From Streptomyces sp. 71268 (GTDB lineage Bacteria; Actinomycetota; Actinomycetes; Streptomycetales; Streptomycetaceae): a DNA stretch of 64,000 nt. Shown one piece after another: positions 17,017 through 25,649 of this stretch. The notes under the pieces were generated by a model. It had not been told where the DNA came from. It searched no databases and saw nothing but the letters and a program-made list of their open reading frames with translations. Numbering within the stretch: position 1 is the stretch's first letter; each line of letters opens with the position of its first letter. Both the position numbers and the translations under genes were made by a program. The DNA lies in assembly GCF_029392895.1 (NCBI RefSeq), contig NZ_CP114200.1:3007001-3071000 (forward strand), given 5' to 3'.

Positions 17017-17026
17017 CGCGCCCGCG

Positions 17027-17938
17027 CTACGGCTTGGGCAGCGTGCACCCCGGCAGGCTCAGGTCGACCTGGTTGCCGTCGGCCACGCAGCGGGTGATCT
17101 GGTACGACTGCTGCGCGTAGTTGATGCCCTTTCGGACGGTGACCTGGCCGCTCTCGTCCACCTCGCACGGGTTGTTGTCCGTGCAGCGCCCGCCGGACTC
17201 GTTGCCGGTGTTGTTGACGGCGACCACCGCGCCGGTCGCGGTGTCCACGACGGGCGAGCCCGAGGTGCCCCCGATGGTCTGGCACGCGGGCGTGTAGCGC
17301 ACCGAGTCCTTCCAACTCCACCGCCCCTCGCGCAGTTCGTGCACGAAGCCGTCTATGGAGCAGGTGTACTGCTTCTTCCAGTAGCCCGAGACGACGCTGA
17401 TGGCGGTGCCGGCCTTCGGGCGCTCGGCCGCGAGCGCCAACGGCTTGACGCCGAACCGCTGCTTGATCTCCGCGTACGTCGCGTCCACCTCGTACAGCGA
17501 CACGTCGGTGTCCGTCATCGTGGCGTACGCGACCTTCGTCGCCCGCACCGTGCCCGCGTCACCGGCCCGCGCGTCGAGGAGGGTGAAGGTGCGGCTGGAG
17601 GGGCGGTCCACGACGACCTCGCCGGGGGCCGGGAAACCGCCCCCCAGACAGTGGCCGTTGGACATGACCAGGGCCGGGTCCCGGTCGGCGGAGCCCGGGA
17701 GCCTGACCACGGCGCCGGAGCAGTTGCTCAGCGCCACGGTGCCCTCGAAGGTGACGGCCTTGGGCCTGGGCTTCGGCTTGCCCTTGCCGTGGGCGGGGCT
17801 GTCGGCGGTGACCGGTGCGGCGGCGTCGGGCCGTTGGCCCGCCTCGGTGGCCGCCGTCGCCGACGACGCGCCAACGCTCACGAGGGTCGCGCCACTCAGG
17901 GCGAGGGCCGCGAGCGCACCGGTGATGCTTCGGTTCAT
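17027..17938 (-). CDS. secreted trypsin-like S1 serine protease (protease A)
   Basis: Length 303 aa from the ATG at 17938. A signal peptide covers about 1-29 ([19 protein letters not shown] core, then ATAA). The mature chain opens with a Lys/Pro-rich segment and carries the S1 triad: His96 in SNGHC, Asp145 in [11 protein letters not shown] and Ser226 in GGTSGSP. Cysteines are paired around the domain (for example [29 protein letters not shown]). It should act outside the cell. It is divergent from carboxypeptidase A and has a paralogue, protease B (32500-33450), in the same arrangement. A 26-base element about 54 bases upstream (17992-18017) is shared with the paralogue. Confidence 0.93.
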   Translation of the reverse strand: MNRSITGALAALALSGATLVSVGASSATAATEAGQRPDAAAPVTADSPAHGKGKPKPRPKAVTFEGTVALSNCSGAVVRLPGSADRDPALVMSNGHCLGGGFPAPGEVVVDRPSSRTFTLLDARAGDAGTVRATKVAYATMTDTDVSLYEVDATYAEIKQRFGVKPLALAAERPKAGTAISVVSGYWKKQYTCSIDGFVHELREGRWSWKDSVRYTPACQTIGGTSGSPVVDTATGAVVAVNNTGNESGGRCTDNNPCEVDESGQVTVRKGINYAQQSYQITRCVADGNQVDLSLPGCTLPKP

Positions 17939-17991
17939 GTGGGGGGTTCTCCCTGTTCGGAGGGCCAGAGGTGCGCGTGACACGCACGAAC

Positions 17992-18017
17992 TTGACGTGC
18001 ACATACTCAGCGCCACG
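17992..18017 (-). promoter_or_regulatory. conserved upstream element of protease A
   Basis: Twenty of 26 positions are identical to 33497-33522 in front of protease B, at a similar distance from the start codon, while flanking sequence has diverged. It probably includes promoter or regulator contacts. Confidence 0.6.
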
Positions 18018-18077
18018 CCGCCCCGCGACAATGCCCCGCCCCGCCCGACCGGGCCCACGGCGGCTATCCGCCACCTC

Positions 18078-18106
18078 TTGACCGTGTCCCGACATGCGTC
18101 AACCAT
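18078..18106 (+). promoter_or_regulatory. possible carboxypeptidase A promoter
   Basis: TTGACC at 18078-18083 with AACCAT 17 bases later. Carboxypeptidase B also has a TTGACC (33598-33603) roughly 125 bases before its start. Confidence 0.4.
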
Positions 18107-18179
18107 GAGCGGGATGCCCGGGCCGAGGCCACGGGCGTCACACCCCCCACCCGTCGCACTGGAACCCCAGGAGTGCACC

Positions 18180-19520
18180 ATGCGACCGCGCACCCGCGGC
18201 CGGCGGACCACCGCCATCGCCGCGCTCATCACCCTGGCCCTGGCCGCCCCGATCGCCGCCCAGGCCCAGGAGCCGGACTCCCCCCGCAACCCCACGACCA
18301 CCGAACGCGCCGCCGACGCCATCCCCCGCCAGTACGAGGTACGCGGCGCCGACACCGCCGCCGCCCGCACCCTTATCGCCAGCACCGGCGTCACCGTGGA
18401 CGAGGTACGCCGCGACGCGGTCGTGATCACCGCCCACCGCGACCAACTCCCCCGCGTACGCCAACTCGGTTATGAAATCAAGGAGTTGACCGGCCCGCCG
18501 AAGCGCGGCGGCGCGGCGGCCAAGGCCGGCGCCCGCGACTTCCCGGCCGACGACGCGGGCTACCACAACTACCGCGAGGCGCTCGCCGAGATCGACGCGG
18601 CCGTCGGCAGGCACCCGGACACCATGGCCAAGAAGGTCATCGGCACCTCCGTCGAGGGCCGCGACATCGTCGCCGTGAAGATCAGTGACAACGTCGCCAA
18701 GGACGAGGCCGAGCCGGAGGTGCTCTTCACCCACCACCAGCACGCCCGCGAGCACCTGACCGTGGAGATGGCGCTGTACCTGATCCGCGAGTTCGGCGAC
18801 AAGTACGGCAGCGACGACCGGATCAACAAGGCCGTGGACGGCCGCGAGATCTGGATCGTGCCGGACGTGAACCCGGACGGCGGCGAGTACGACATCACCG
18901 GCGGCCAGTACCGGATGTGGCGCAAGAACCGCCAGCCCAACAAGGGCACGAAGGCCGTCGGCACCGACCTCAACCGCAACTGGAACTACCAGTGGGCCTG
19001 CTGCGGCGGTTCGAGCCCCAACCCGCGTGACGAGACCTACCGAGGCCCGGCCGCCGAGTCCGCCCCCGAGGTGAAGGTCGTCGCCGACTTCGTCCGTAGC
19101 CGGGTCGTGGGTGGCAAGCAGCAGATCAAGGCAGCCATCGACTTCCACACCTACGGCGAACTGGTGCTCTGGCCCTACGGCTACACCGAGGACGACACCG
19201 CCGACGGCATGACCCAGGACGACCACGACGTCTTCGCCACCTTCGGCAAGGAGATGGCCGCCACCAACGACTACACCCCCGAGCAGGCCAGCGACCTCTA
19301 CGTCACCGACGGCTCGACGGACGACTGGATGTGGGGCGCCCACAAGATCTTCACGTACACCTTCGAGATGTACGGCGGCAACGACGGCTTCTACCCGCCC
19401 GACGAGGTCATCGACCGCGAGACCAGCCGCAACCGCGAGGCGGTCCTCAGGCTCACGGAGAACGCGGACTGCATGTACCGCGCCATAGGCAAGGAGGAGC
19501 AGTACTGCGCGGGTAGTTGA
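18180..19520 (+). CDS. secreted M14 zinc carboxypeptidase (carboxypeptidase A)
   Basis: Length 446 aa from the ATG at 18180 (AGGAG upstream). A signal peptide at 1-30 (AAPIAAQAQ) is followed by a propeptide (about 40-118, with the VRQLGYEI motif) and an M14 domain from about 120. Zinc ligands are His188 and Glu191 (HARE) and His323 (IDFHTY); the catalytic Glu396 is in [11 protein letters not shown] at 265-268 binds the substrate carboxylate. The overall form resembles the carboxypeptidase T/SG group, which trims C-terminal residues after endoproteolysis. It is divergently paired with protease A, and the pair can degrade proteins stepwise outside the cell. Carboxypeptidase B at 33728 is its paralogue. 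Confidence 0.94.
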   Translation: MRPRTRGRRTTAIAALITLALAAPIAAQAQEPDSPRNPTTTERAADAIPRQYEVRGADTAAARTLIASTGVTVDEVRRDAVVITAHRDQLPRVRQLGYEIKELTGPPKRGGAAAKAGARDFPADDAGYHNYREALAEIDAAVGRHPDTMAKKVIGTSVEGRDIVAVKISDNVAKDEAEPEVLFTHHQHAREHLTVEMALYLIREFGDKYGSDDRINKAVDGREIWIVPDVNPDGGEYDITGGQYRMWRKNRQPNKGTKAVGTDLNRNWNYQWACCGGSSPNPRDETYRGPAAESAPEVKVVADFVRSRVVGGKQQIKAAIDFHTYGELVLWPYGYTEDDTADGMTQDDHDVFATFGKEMAATNDYTPEQASDLYVTDGSTDDWMWGAHKIFTYTFEMYGGNDGFYPPDEVIDRETSRNREAVLRLTENADCMYRAIGKEEQYCAGS

Positions 19521-19541
19521 GGCGGGTTGCGCTCGCGGTCG

Positions 19542-19571
19542 CCGGACGGTCCCCGAACGGGGGCCGTCCGG
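19542..19571. terminator. terminator after carboxypeptidase A
   Basis: Eight-base outer arms CCGGACGG/CCGTCCGG, then inner CCCCG/CGGGG, looped by AA with single-base bulges. It is positioned between two convergent genes. Confidence 0.75.
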
Positions 19572-19595
19572 TGGCGCTGGGGATATGAGGGTCTG

Positions 19596-20102
19596 TCAGA
19601 GCAAGAGCGGCACGACCATCACGCACAGGACGCTCAGGAAGATGAACAGGCCGAAGAACAACCCGCAGTAGCCTCCCGACGAACTGACGAACTGCCCCGA
19701 GCGGTGGAGGCGCCCCGCCGACGGGTTGCCGAGGGCGTCGGCCATCTCCGCCTTCTCCGGGTCTTCCGGCGGATAGATGACCACCACCCGGGAGTTCACC
19801 GGCACGGCCTCCGACGGGTGCGTCATGAGAGTGGAGACGAACCTCACCACGTTCCCCTCCCCGTCCGCGAACTCCACCACGGGGCTCCGCCTGTCGTGCC
19901 GCCAGCCCGACTCCGCGTCCACCACGACCGAGCGGACCTCGTGCCCGACCACCGTGCCGGTGGTGTGTACGCCGCGGACCCGGAAGGTGTCCGCCTCCCG
20001 CTCGTCATCTCTCTTGAGCCACAGGCAGATCCCTCCGGCCATGCCGGCCGCGAGCACGATCGCGAGCAGATCCGGCAGGTCAACCCCAGAGAGATCCGAC
20101 AT
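19596..20102 (-). CDS. DUF3592 family membrane protein
   Basis: Length 168 aa from the ATG at 20102. Two hydrophobic helices, near residues 10-27 and 140-165, flank a soluble middle with RVRGVHTTGTVVGHEV, SPVVEFADGEGNVVRFVS and VIYPPEDPEKAEM. This is the DUF3592 layout, a small beta-rich domain between membrane segments. Function is unknown. It converges on carboxypeptidase A and stands alone. An open frame extends 25 codons upstream but lacks a better start. Confidence 0.78.
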   Translation of the reverse strand: MSDLSGVDLPDLLAIVLAAGMAGGICLWLKRDDEREADTFRVRGVHTTGTVVGHEVRSVVVDAESGWRHDRRSPVVEFADGEGNVVRFVSTLMTHPSEAVPVNSRVVVIYPPEDPEKAEMADALGNPSAGRLHRSGQFVSSSGGYCGLFFGLFIFLSVLCVMVVPLLL

Positions 20103-20366
20103 GACAGCCTCTTCGGTACGGCGTGGGTGGACGGTCCGTCCAGACACGTGAACGGGCTCCAGGGTCGCAGACCACATCGCGTCCTACCCCGCAGGTCGCA
20201 CGAACTTGGCAGCATGTGCCCGACTCACCTCGTCGGCGCAACCCGCACACGAGGGCACCGCGTCCCGCGACACGGAAGTGTCTTGCGTATCTGTTACGGG
20301 CTGGCAGCCGACTCGGGTTACGCGTTCCCTCCCCTCGCGGGTTCGCCGTCGAGGCGCCCCGCCCGG

Positions 20367-20864
20367 CTACCCGCCCCAACCCACCCGATCCACCACGAAC
20401 GCCGGCGCGATCCCCACGGCGGCGCTGAGCCCGACCGCCAGGGCGGCGTCCGTCGCGCACGCCTCCTCGGCGGTGGCCCAGCGACGGCGGTGACGACAGT
20501 CGCGGTCGTGGACGCAGAGACAGGCCGGCGCCTCCACGAGGTCCGCGTCCGTGCACCAGCCCCCGTCCATGAGCAGTGCGATCTCGGCGGGTACGCCGGG
20601 CAGCGCGGGGCGCTCGTCGACGGCCAGCACGCGGTGCAGGTTCGGTAAAGCGAGGCCCAACGCGGCAGCGACCCGCGCCGCCGCGGCCGTCACCCGCTCC
20701 CCCGGTCGTACGACGACGCCGGGAGGCTCCCACCTCGTCGCGTCATCCGAGAGTTGCACCTGTAGTACGTGCGGCCACCCGGCCGTGGTGACGTCGCCCG
20801 GGTCGCTCTCGACGCGCGGCTTCCACAGCACCAGGACCACGCGCAGCCGCTGGGCCACGCTCAT
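20367..20864 (-). CDS. Nudix-like hypothetical protein with a TTA codon
   Basis: Length 165 aa. The N-terminal half reads RVVLVLWKP...VQLSDDATRWEPPGVVVRPGERVTAAAARVAAALG, the shape of a Nudix domain with its box, but the catalytic REXXEE glutamates are missing, so it is likely an inactive or altered Nudix fold. A Cys/His cluster follows at about 108-125 (CTDADLVEAPACLCVHDRDCRH). Codon Leu73 is TTA (20646-20648), so translation may require the bldA tRNA. It lies upstream of no clear operon partner; two small genes on the same strand precede it. I assign no function. Confidence 0.6.
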   Translation of the reverse strand: MSVAQRLRVVLVLWKPRVESDPGDVTTAGWPHVLQVQLSDDATRWEPPGVVVRPGERVTAAAARVAAALGLALPNLHRVLAVDERPALPGVPAEIALLMDGGWCTDADLVEAPACLCVHDRDCRHRRRWATAEEACATDAALAVGLSAAVGIAPAFVVDRVGWGG

Positions 20865-20955
20865 GTCGCATCCTCCCGACCACCGCGACCCTCGCGACTC
20901 TTGCGGACTTCCGCCAGGCCGAGTCCACAGTCCTCGGGCGTCTTACCGTTCGTCG

Positions 20956-21252
20956 TCATGACCCCCGCCTTCGCGTCCCCGTCCGCCAGAAGTAGCTGCC
21001 GGGTCCGGCGAGGGCGTCCAGAGCCACCTGGATGTGGTCGCTGTTGGCGCGAAGGTCACCCCGTTCCATCGCTTCGCGGTCGAACAGCGACTCCTCGTAG
21101 GCGTGTTGGAAGTCCCAGTCGCACACGGCCTCCCAGACACATGTCGCGTCGGACAGCTTGGCCTCGGCGATGAAGAACCTCAGCACGGCACCGGAGACGG
21201 TCGTCACCTCGTGTCGGCCGGTGAGCACACGGTGCAGGGGGTTGTCACTCAC
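20956..21252 (-). CDS. small hypothetical protein (98 aa)
   Basis: The GTG start at 21252 overlaps the end of the 63-residue gene upstream, so the two are translationally coupled. The product has FFIAEAKLSDATCVWEAVCDWDFQ and ANSDHIQVALDALAGPGSYFWRT, without membrane segments. I know no family for it. It belongs to a minus-strand group that faces the XRE/DUF397 pair at 21586-22616. Confidence 0.6.
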   Translation of the reverse strand: MSDNPLHRVLTGRHEVTTVSGAVLRFFIAEAKLSDATCVWEAVCDWDFQHAYEESLFDREAMERGDLRANSDHIQVALDALAGPGSYFWRTGTRRRGS

Positions 21253-21436
21253 CGGGCCGCCCCTGTCGGTGGCGCGGGCACCGGCATGGACCCCAGGCAG
21301 TGGGCAGGTACTTCGCCTCAAGTTCCTCACCGGTAAGGGCCTCCGGGTCGACGTGGACGGTGGTGTCGGGGGCCAGCGGAACCGGCTCTTCGCCGGGGCG
21401 CTTGCGGTAGACCTTGAGGGTCATCGTGTGGGGCAT
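21245..21436 (-). CDS. small hypothetical protein (63 aa)
   Basis: The chain has a beta-rich start (MTLKVYRKRPGEEPVPLAPDTTVHV), an acidic helix (ALTGEELEAKYLP) and a CRCPRH cluster near the end that could bind metal. The start is at 21436, or at the internal ATG four codons later. It is followed by the 98-residue gene with an overlap, and is divergent from the XRE regulator, an arrangement often seen for small genes controlled by such regulators. Confidence 0.6.
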   Translation of the reverse strand: MPHTMTLKVYRKRPGEEPVPLAPDTTVHVDPEALTGEELEAKYLPTAWGPCRCPRHRQGRPGE

Positions 21437-21585
21437 GAGGTCGAGTCCTTGGCGTACTGGCGGATTACCGCGTGTGACGAATCCCTCACAGTTTCGACCC
21501 AAACTGCGTAGCCTCGATAGGGCAAATGCGGTGAGCGCCCTGCCCTCACCCGCACATGGACACAGCCGAAAGGGGTGGGCACAAG

Positions 21586-22434
21586 ATGACGCTGCGCCAA
21601 TCAACTGCGGACCCAGACGTCCCCGTTGGGGGCCACGCCTTCTTCGGGAGCGAGGTGCGCTTCGCGCGCGAGCACGCGGGGATGACGCAAACGCAGCTCG
21701 CGCTGGCCACGGCGTACGACCGGACGTACGTCTCGCACGTCGAGAACGGCAGCCTGCTCGGCTCGGCCCAGTTCGCGGAGTCGTGCGACCGGGTGTTCCA
21801 GACCAGTGGCTACTTCGGCCGGTTGGCTGAGCGCATCCGCGAGCGCAACCATCCTGACTGGTTCCTGCCGTACGTGGCGCTGGAGAAGGCAGCGGCATCC
21901 ATCTCGGACTACTCCAACACCTTCCTGATGGGCGCGGTGCAGACGCCTGAGTACGCGGAGGCGATCTTCCGCTCCGCATCCCCACGCAAGAGCGATGATG
22001 AGATCAAGGCTCATGTGGAAGCGCGGCTCTCTCGGCGTGAGGTGACGGACCGGAAATCACCCCCGCACTTCTGGCTGATCATCCACGAGGCCGCGCTGCG
22101 GATTCCAGTGGGGAGCCCCAAGATCATGGCGGCACAGCTCGACTACGTACTGGAGCGGGCCTCGGAACCACACTTCACGTTCCAGGTGCTTCCGTTTCGG
22201 GCTGGCGCGCCAGCAGCAGAAATCCCTTTCACGCTGCTGTCGCCAACCATGAACGATGAGCCGCCCGTTCTCTACTCCGAGACCACAGGAAAAGGGCACA
22301 TCAACGACTCGCAGGAGGCCGTGCGGGAGTGGGCAGGTAAGTTTGACCACATGCGCGCCTCCGCCGTTTCGGAAGCGGATTCGCTGCGCCTCATCCACCA
22401 GATCCGGAGGGAACACGAATGTACCGATGGGTGA
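21586..22434 (+). CDS. XRE-family regulator with DUF5753 domain
   Basis: Length 282 aa from the ATG at 21586. A helix-turn-helix near residues 20-70 (VRFAREHAGMTQTQLALATAYDRTYVSHVENG) is followed by the DUF5753 ligand-like domain (FLPYVALEKAAASISDYSNTFLMGAVQTPEYA ... IPVGSPKIMAAQLDYVL). This is the abundant Streptomyces WhiJ-like type. Its last 16 bases overlap the start of a DUF397 gene, so the two proteins are made together; in the known examples the DUF397 partner binds or modulates the regulator. It is divergent from two small unknown genes. Confidence 0.9.
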   Translation: MTLRQSTADPDVPVGGHAFFGSEVRFAREHAGMTQTQLALATAYDRTYVSHVENGSLLGSAQFAESCDRVFQTSGYFGRLAERIRERNHPDWFLPYVALEKAAASISDYSNTFLMGAVQTPEYAEAIFRSASPRKSDDEIKAHVEARLSRREVTDRKSPPHFWLIIHEAALRIPVGSPKIMAAQLDYVLERASEPHFTFQVLPFRAGAPAAEIPFTLLSPTMNDEPPVLYSETTGKGHINDSQEAVREWAGKFDHMRASAVSEADSLRLIHQIRREHECTDG

Positions 22435-22616
22435 AGTCCAGCTACAGCGGCGGGCAAGCGGGCCAGTGTGTGGAGTGGGCCCCTGACCACGCGACGACCG
22501 CCCGCGTCGTCCCCGTCCGCGACAGCAAGGACCCCCACGGCCCCACCCTCGCCTTCCAACCCGCCGCCTGGAGCGCCTTCATCGCCAGCATCAAAGCCGG
22601 CGAGTTCCAAGGCTGA
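22419..22616 (+). CDS. DUF397 domain protein
   Basis: Length 65 aa. The typical pattern WVKSSYSGGQAGQCVEWAP ... VPVRDSKDPHGPTLAFQPAAWSAFIASIK is complete. DUF397 proteins are the usual partners of DUF5753 XRE regulators in development and antibiotic control. It overlaps the regulator gene by 16 bases and is followed by a strong terminator. Confidence 0.92.
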   Translation: MYRWVKSSYSGGQAGQCVEWAPDHATTARVVPVRDSKDPHGPTLAFQPAAWSAFIASIKAGEFQG

Positions 22617-22643
22617 GGTCCTCGTACGACAACCAGCGACGAC

Positions 22644-22679
22644 GCCCCTTGAGCAATGACTGAATGACGCTCAAGGGGC
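22644..22679 (+). terminator. terminator after the XRE/DUF397 operon
   Basis: Perfect 11-base arms GCCCCTTGAGC (22644-22654) and GCTCAAGGGGC (22669-22679), followed by CTTCTCTT. It lies 28 bases beyond the DUF397 stop. Confidence 0.85.
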
Positions 22680-22722
22680 CTTCTCTTGCCACCGCGCTCA
22701 ACCAACCCCCAGGAGGCGAGCG

Positions 22723-23259
22723 ATGAACACCGTGTCTGCCATCCAGCACTACACCGCCGACCACGCTGCGGCCGTACGGGAGGAACTGCTCGACCTGCAC
22801 GACGCGGTGTACGAGGGCAGTGGCGACCCCCTCGCCGCCCGGGACGCGTTCGCGCCCTTCCTCGATCACTGGCTCGCCGCGGAGAACTTCGCCTGCACCG
22901 CCGCCCGCACTCCCGACGGCACCTTGGTCGGATATGCCTACGGCGCTCCCCTGACTTCCCACACCAGTTGGTGGGACGGTGTCACCCCACCCCTGGACAC
23001 GGCCGCGACTATCGAGAACGGTGCGCGTACCTTTGCCCTCTCCGAGTTGCTGGTCGACAGGGGATGGCGCGGGACCGGCACCGCACGGCGCCTGCACGAC
23101 GCGTTGCTCCACGGCCGGCCCGAAAGCCGGGTCACCCTGCTCACTCCCATCGATCATCCGAAGGTCGTCGAGGTGTACCAGAGTTGGGGATACGAGCGCG
23201 TGGGCGAGTGTGTCCCGTTCGTGGGGGCGCCCCGGCTGGTCGCCATGCTGCGGAGCTAG
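22723..23259 (+). CDS. GNAT family N-acetyltransferase
   Basis: Length 178 aa; AGGAGG lies 7 bases before the ATG. The GNAT fold is seen in LSELLVDRGWRGTGTARRLHDALL (about 107-130), where the acetyl-CoA loop is R-G-T-G-T-A, and in the final beta strands HPKVVEVYQSWGYERVGE. The substrate is unknown. It stands alone between a terminator and a convergent gene. Confidence 0.85.
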   Translation: MNTVSAIQHYTADHAAAVREELLDLHDAVYEGSGDPLAARDAFAPFLDHWLAAENFACTAARTPDGTLVGYAYGAPLTSHTSWWDGVTPPLDTAATIENGARTFALSELLVDRGWRGTGTARRLHDALLHGRPESRVTLLTPIDHPKVVEVYQSWGYERVGECVPFVGAPRLVAMLRS

Positions 23260-23264
23260 TCGGG

Positions 23265-24071
23265 TCAGCCGTTCCCCGCGATCGGCCCGCGAGCGCGCGC
23301 CACCGTCGGGCCAGCGACGCTAACGAGTGCGGGGCCCGTGCCGTACGGGCCCAGCGCGGTGAGGAGCAGTTCGGCGATGTGGACGGCCGCATCGAGGGAC
23401 CAGGTGGGTGTCCGGCAGCGGAAGCCGGGGCCGGTGGTGGCCTCCGGCAGGTGGATCGTCCCGGTGGGCGGGTGGGCGAACGCGTGGGCCGGCGACTCGG
23501 GTGGGGCGGGGGTGAGGTCGAGCCTGCCGGAGCTGAGTTCGGTCACGGCCTGGCGGATCGGTTGCGCCCGGTCGGCCAGGCTCCCGTTCCGCGCGGCGAG
23601 TGTGACCGTCACCTCGGCACCCGTCTCCGTGGTCGTACCGCCCGGCTCGTCGGTGGGCCAGGTCAGGTCCTCGCTCCCGGCCGCGCCGGGGCGGGGCGGC
23701 GCGAGGACGTGTACGCCGGCCACGGCGAAGGTCCCCACGTGGCGCAGGGCGTCGGTAAGGACCGTGAAGGCGGGGCGGGTGGGCAGGGGCCGGTCCGGTG
23801 CCGCGTCGGCGACGTCCACCTGGAGGTAGCCGATCTCGCGCACGGTGCCGTCCTGGGTCCAGTCCCCGCCCGCCTCGTTGTGCGCCCAGCGCGCGCCGCG
23901 CGGCCGAGCGGCCCCCAGCACGGTGGAGGTGAGACCGTACGCTTCCGCGCGCTGGACCGTGAGGCTGTACAGGTCCTCGTCGAGTTCGCCGCTCTCCCAC
24001 GCGCGACGGATCTCCGGTCGCAGTTCCAGCGTCCCGTGAACGCCCACCACCATGGGCTCCGCGTTCGGCAT
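23265..24071 (-). CDS. unrecognised conserved-type protein (268 aa)
   Basis: From the ATG at 24071. Codon bias is normal for the genome, with no signal peptide or membrane helix. A segment AWESGELDEDLYSLTVQRAEAYGLT near the N-terminus is helical; later parts are Pro/Thr-rich with short beta strands (GTIHLPEATTGPGFRCRTPTW). I recognise no family and no catalytic motif. It ends 5 bases from the convergent GNAT gene. It follows a secreted protein gene by 40 bases on the same strand and may be co-transcribed with it. Confidence 0.55.
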   Translation of the reverse strand: MPNAEPMVVGVHGTLELRPEIRRAWESGELDEDLYSLTVQRAEAYGLTSTVLGAARPRGARWAHNEAGGDWTQDGTVREIGYLQVDVADAAPDRPLPTRPAFTVLTDALRHVGTFAVAGVHVLAPPRPGAAGSEDLTWPTDEPGGTTTETGAEVTVTLAARNGSLADRAQPIRQAVTELSSGRLDLTPAPPESPAHAFAHPPTGTIHLPEATTGPGFRCRTPTWSLDAAVHIAELLLTALGPYGTGPALVSVAGPTVARARGPIAGNG

Positions 24072-24111
24072 GGCTCTCACCTTCCATCCCTGCTGGGGGT
24101 CGGTCAATCGG

Positions 24112-24642
24112 TCAGACCTTGCACTTGATCTTGCGGGTCGGCGTGACCAGCTTCGTAGGGGGGTCGGAGTAGCCGATGATGTCCACGTCGACCCGGCTGC
24201 GGAACTTCACCACGGTGGTGGCATTCTTGCAGTTCTTACGGGCGTGGGCACGATTGGCGCTGCCGCCGCCGGACTTCGCCTTCTTTTTGGTGCCGGTGTC
24301 TATGGTCTTCCACTTCGCGCCGGCATGGGCCTGCAACTCGATGGTGACCTTGGCGTACTTCGCCGGTCCGCTTTTCCGCTTCCACCAGCCGTGCGCGGAC
24401 ACCGCGCGCGGGGCCGACCCGGAGATGTGTACGTAGTCGCCGTGGGTCTCGAACACCCCGGCCCCCTTGAGAATTTCCCATTCCTCTTCGGAGAGGTACG
24501 CGTAATCCCCTTTACTGGCCAGGCCGCGGACGATCTCCAACTCGGTCGGCGCCGTGTCCGCGACGGCGGCCGTCGCGGGAAGGGTGAGGGCCAGTGCCGC
24601 GAGCCCGACCATGCTGACCCGGGCCGCTTTTCGCATGCTCAT
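24112..24642 (-). CDS. secreted hypothetical protein (176 aa)
   Basis: From the ATG at 24642; GGGGGAA lies 8 bases upstream. A signal peptide covers about 1-28 (LAALALTLPATAAVADT). The mature chain begins with an acidic helix-rich part and ends in a strongly basic, Cys-containing domain (KTIDTGTKKKAKSGGGSANR, ARKNCKNATTVVKFRS, KIKCKV). The two Cys may form a disulfide. This composition recalls small secreted Streptomyces proteins of unknown role; binding to a polyanion or surface would fit the basic tail but is not shown. Confidence 0.65.
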   Translation of the reverse strand: MSMRKAARVSMVGLAALALTLPATAAVADTAPTELEIVRGLASKGDYAYLSEEEWEILKGAGVFETHGDYVHISGSAPRAVSAHGWWKRKSGPAKYAKVTIELQAHAGAKWKTIDTGTKKKAKSGGGSANRAHARKNCKNATTVVKFRSRVDVDIIGYSDPPTKLVTPTRKIKCKV

Positions 24643-25649
24643 CAACGTTGTTCCCCCGTATGGACGTTCTGGACGTTGTCGCTGTGGTGGGTGGGTGAGT
24701 GGTGTCGCGGCGCCCGGCGGACTCTCCCCCGCGAATCGCGTTCGTCGAGAGGTTCACCGGACGTGCACGTAACCCCTGAGCAGGTGGAACGGGACCGAGG
24801 CGGCGGTTTCGCCCGGATCGCCCCCACGCGTCTCAGCTACGGCCAGAGCCCTGTTCCGCTGGCCCCGTGGGCGTGCGAGTGCACGGGCGGCTTACCGGAA
24901 TCGGTCGTACTCGCTCCGTCGTGGCGCGGGGTCGGTTCTTCGCGACCCGCGTATCGGATACGTACCACTGGCCCAGGCTGTCGACCACGCGTTCCCCCTT
25001 GCGTTTTCGACAGGCAGACGTGACGGTAGGCGCGCCTGTGCGACAGCGCAAGCACGTAGGGGTTCCGGGAGTGACATTGAGCCTCTTCCGGTTTTTACGC
25101 GTCCGACTCGGTGGTTTCGCGACGCGTGTGCGCTGTTTCCGACGGAGGCTTGAGCCAAGGACGAGGTCGGGGACAAGGCCGGGGAATTACCCGGGATTCC
25201 GGCTTTCTCGGTGGCGGTTCGTTCGACGGCCCTTTCACCCCCCGATCGCCTCGAACACACGGGCTGAATACCGTGTTACTCCCGGGGGCTCTCCCCCCGT
25301 ACGGCGACACATGCCCCAACGGCCCCGTGCGCCTAACGGGGCCCTCGCTCCCCACCCCCAACCCGCCGGCACCGGTCAACGCGGCCTCGGCGTAGGGGTG
25401 GCGGGCGCCGCACACCGGAGACGCGACATGCCGTCGGCCGGCGGATCGTTGATTGCACCGTGGGCGGGCCGGGGCAAGGCCCCCGTACGACGTCCGGACG
25501 TCCGGGGGTTAACCCGACCCCCGATCCGGATGATCGCCCCAGCGCGACGGCCCGCCTTCGGCGGGCACAGTGGGACGCACGAGGCGGCGGGGCAGGGCGC
25601 CCTGCGGGGTGTCACCGCGGCCGTGGCTCCGACCCTTGAGGACGTACGC
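24643..25649. other. gene-poor 1-kb interval
   Basis: No open frame here has a ribosome site together with convincing protein content. The stretch 24900-25250 is somewhat less GC-rich than average with AT-rich words such as TTTTTACGCG, more like regulatory or decayed sequence than coding. It should include the promoters of the secreted protein gene (left) and the serine hydrolase (right). I see no tRNA or obvious repeat in it. Confidence 0.45.
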
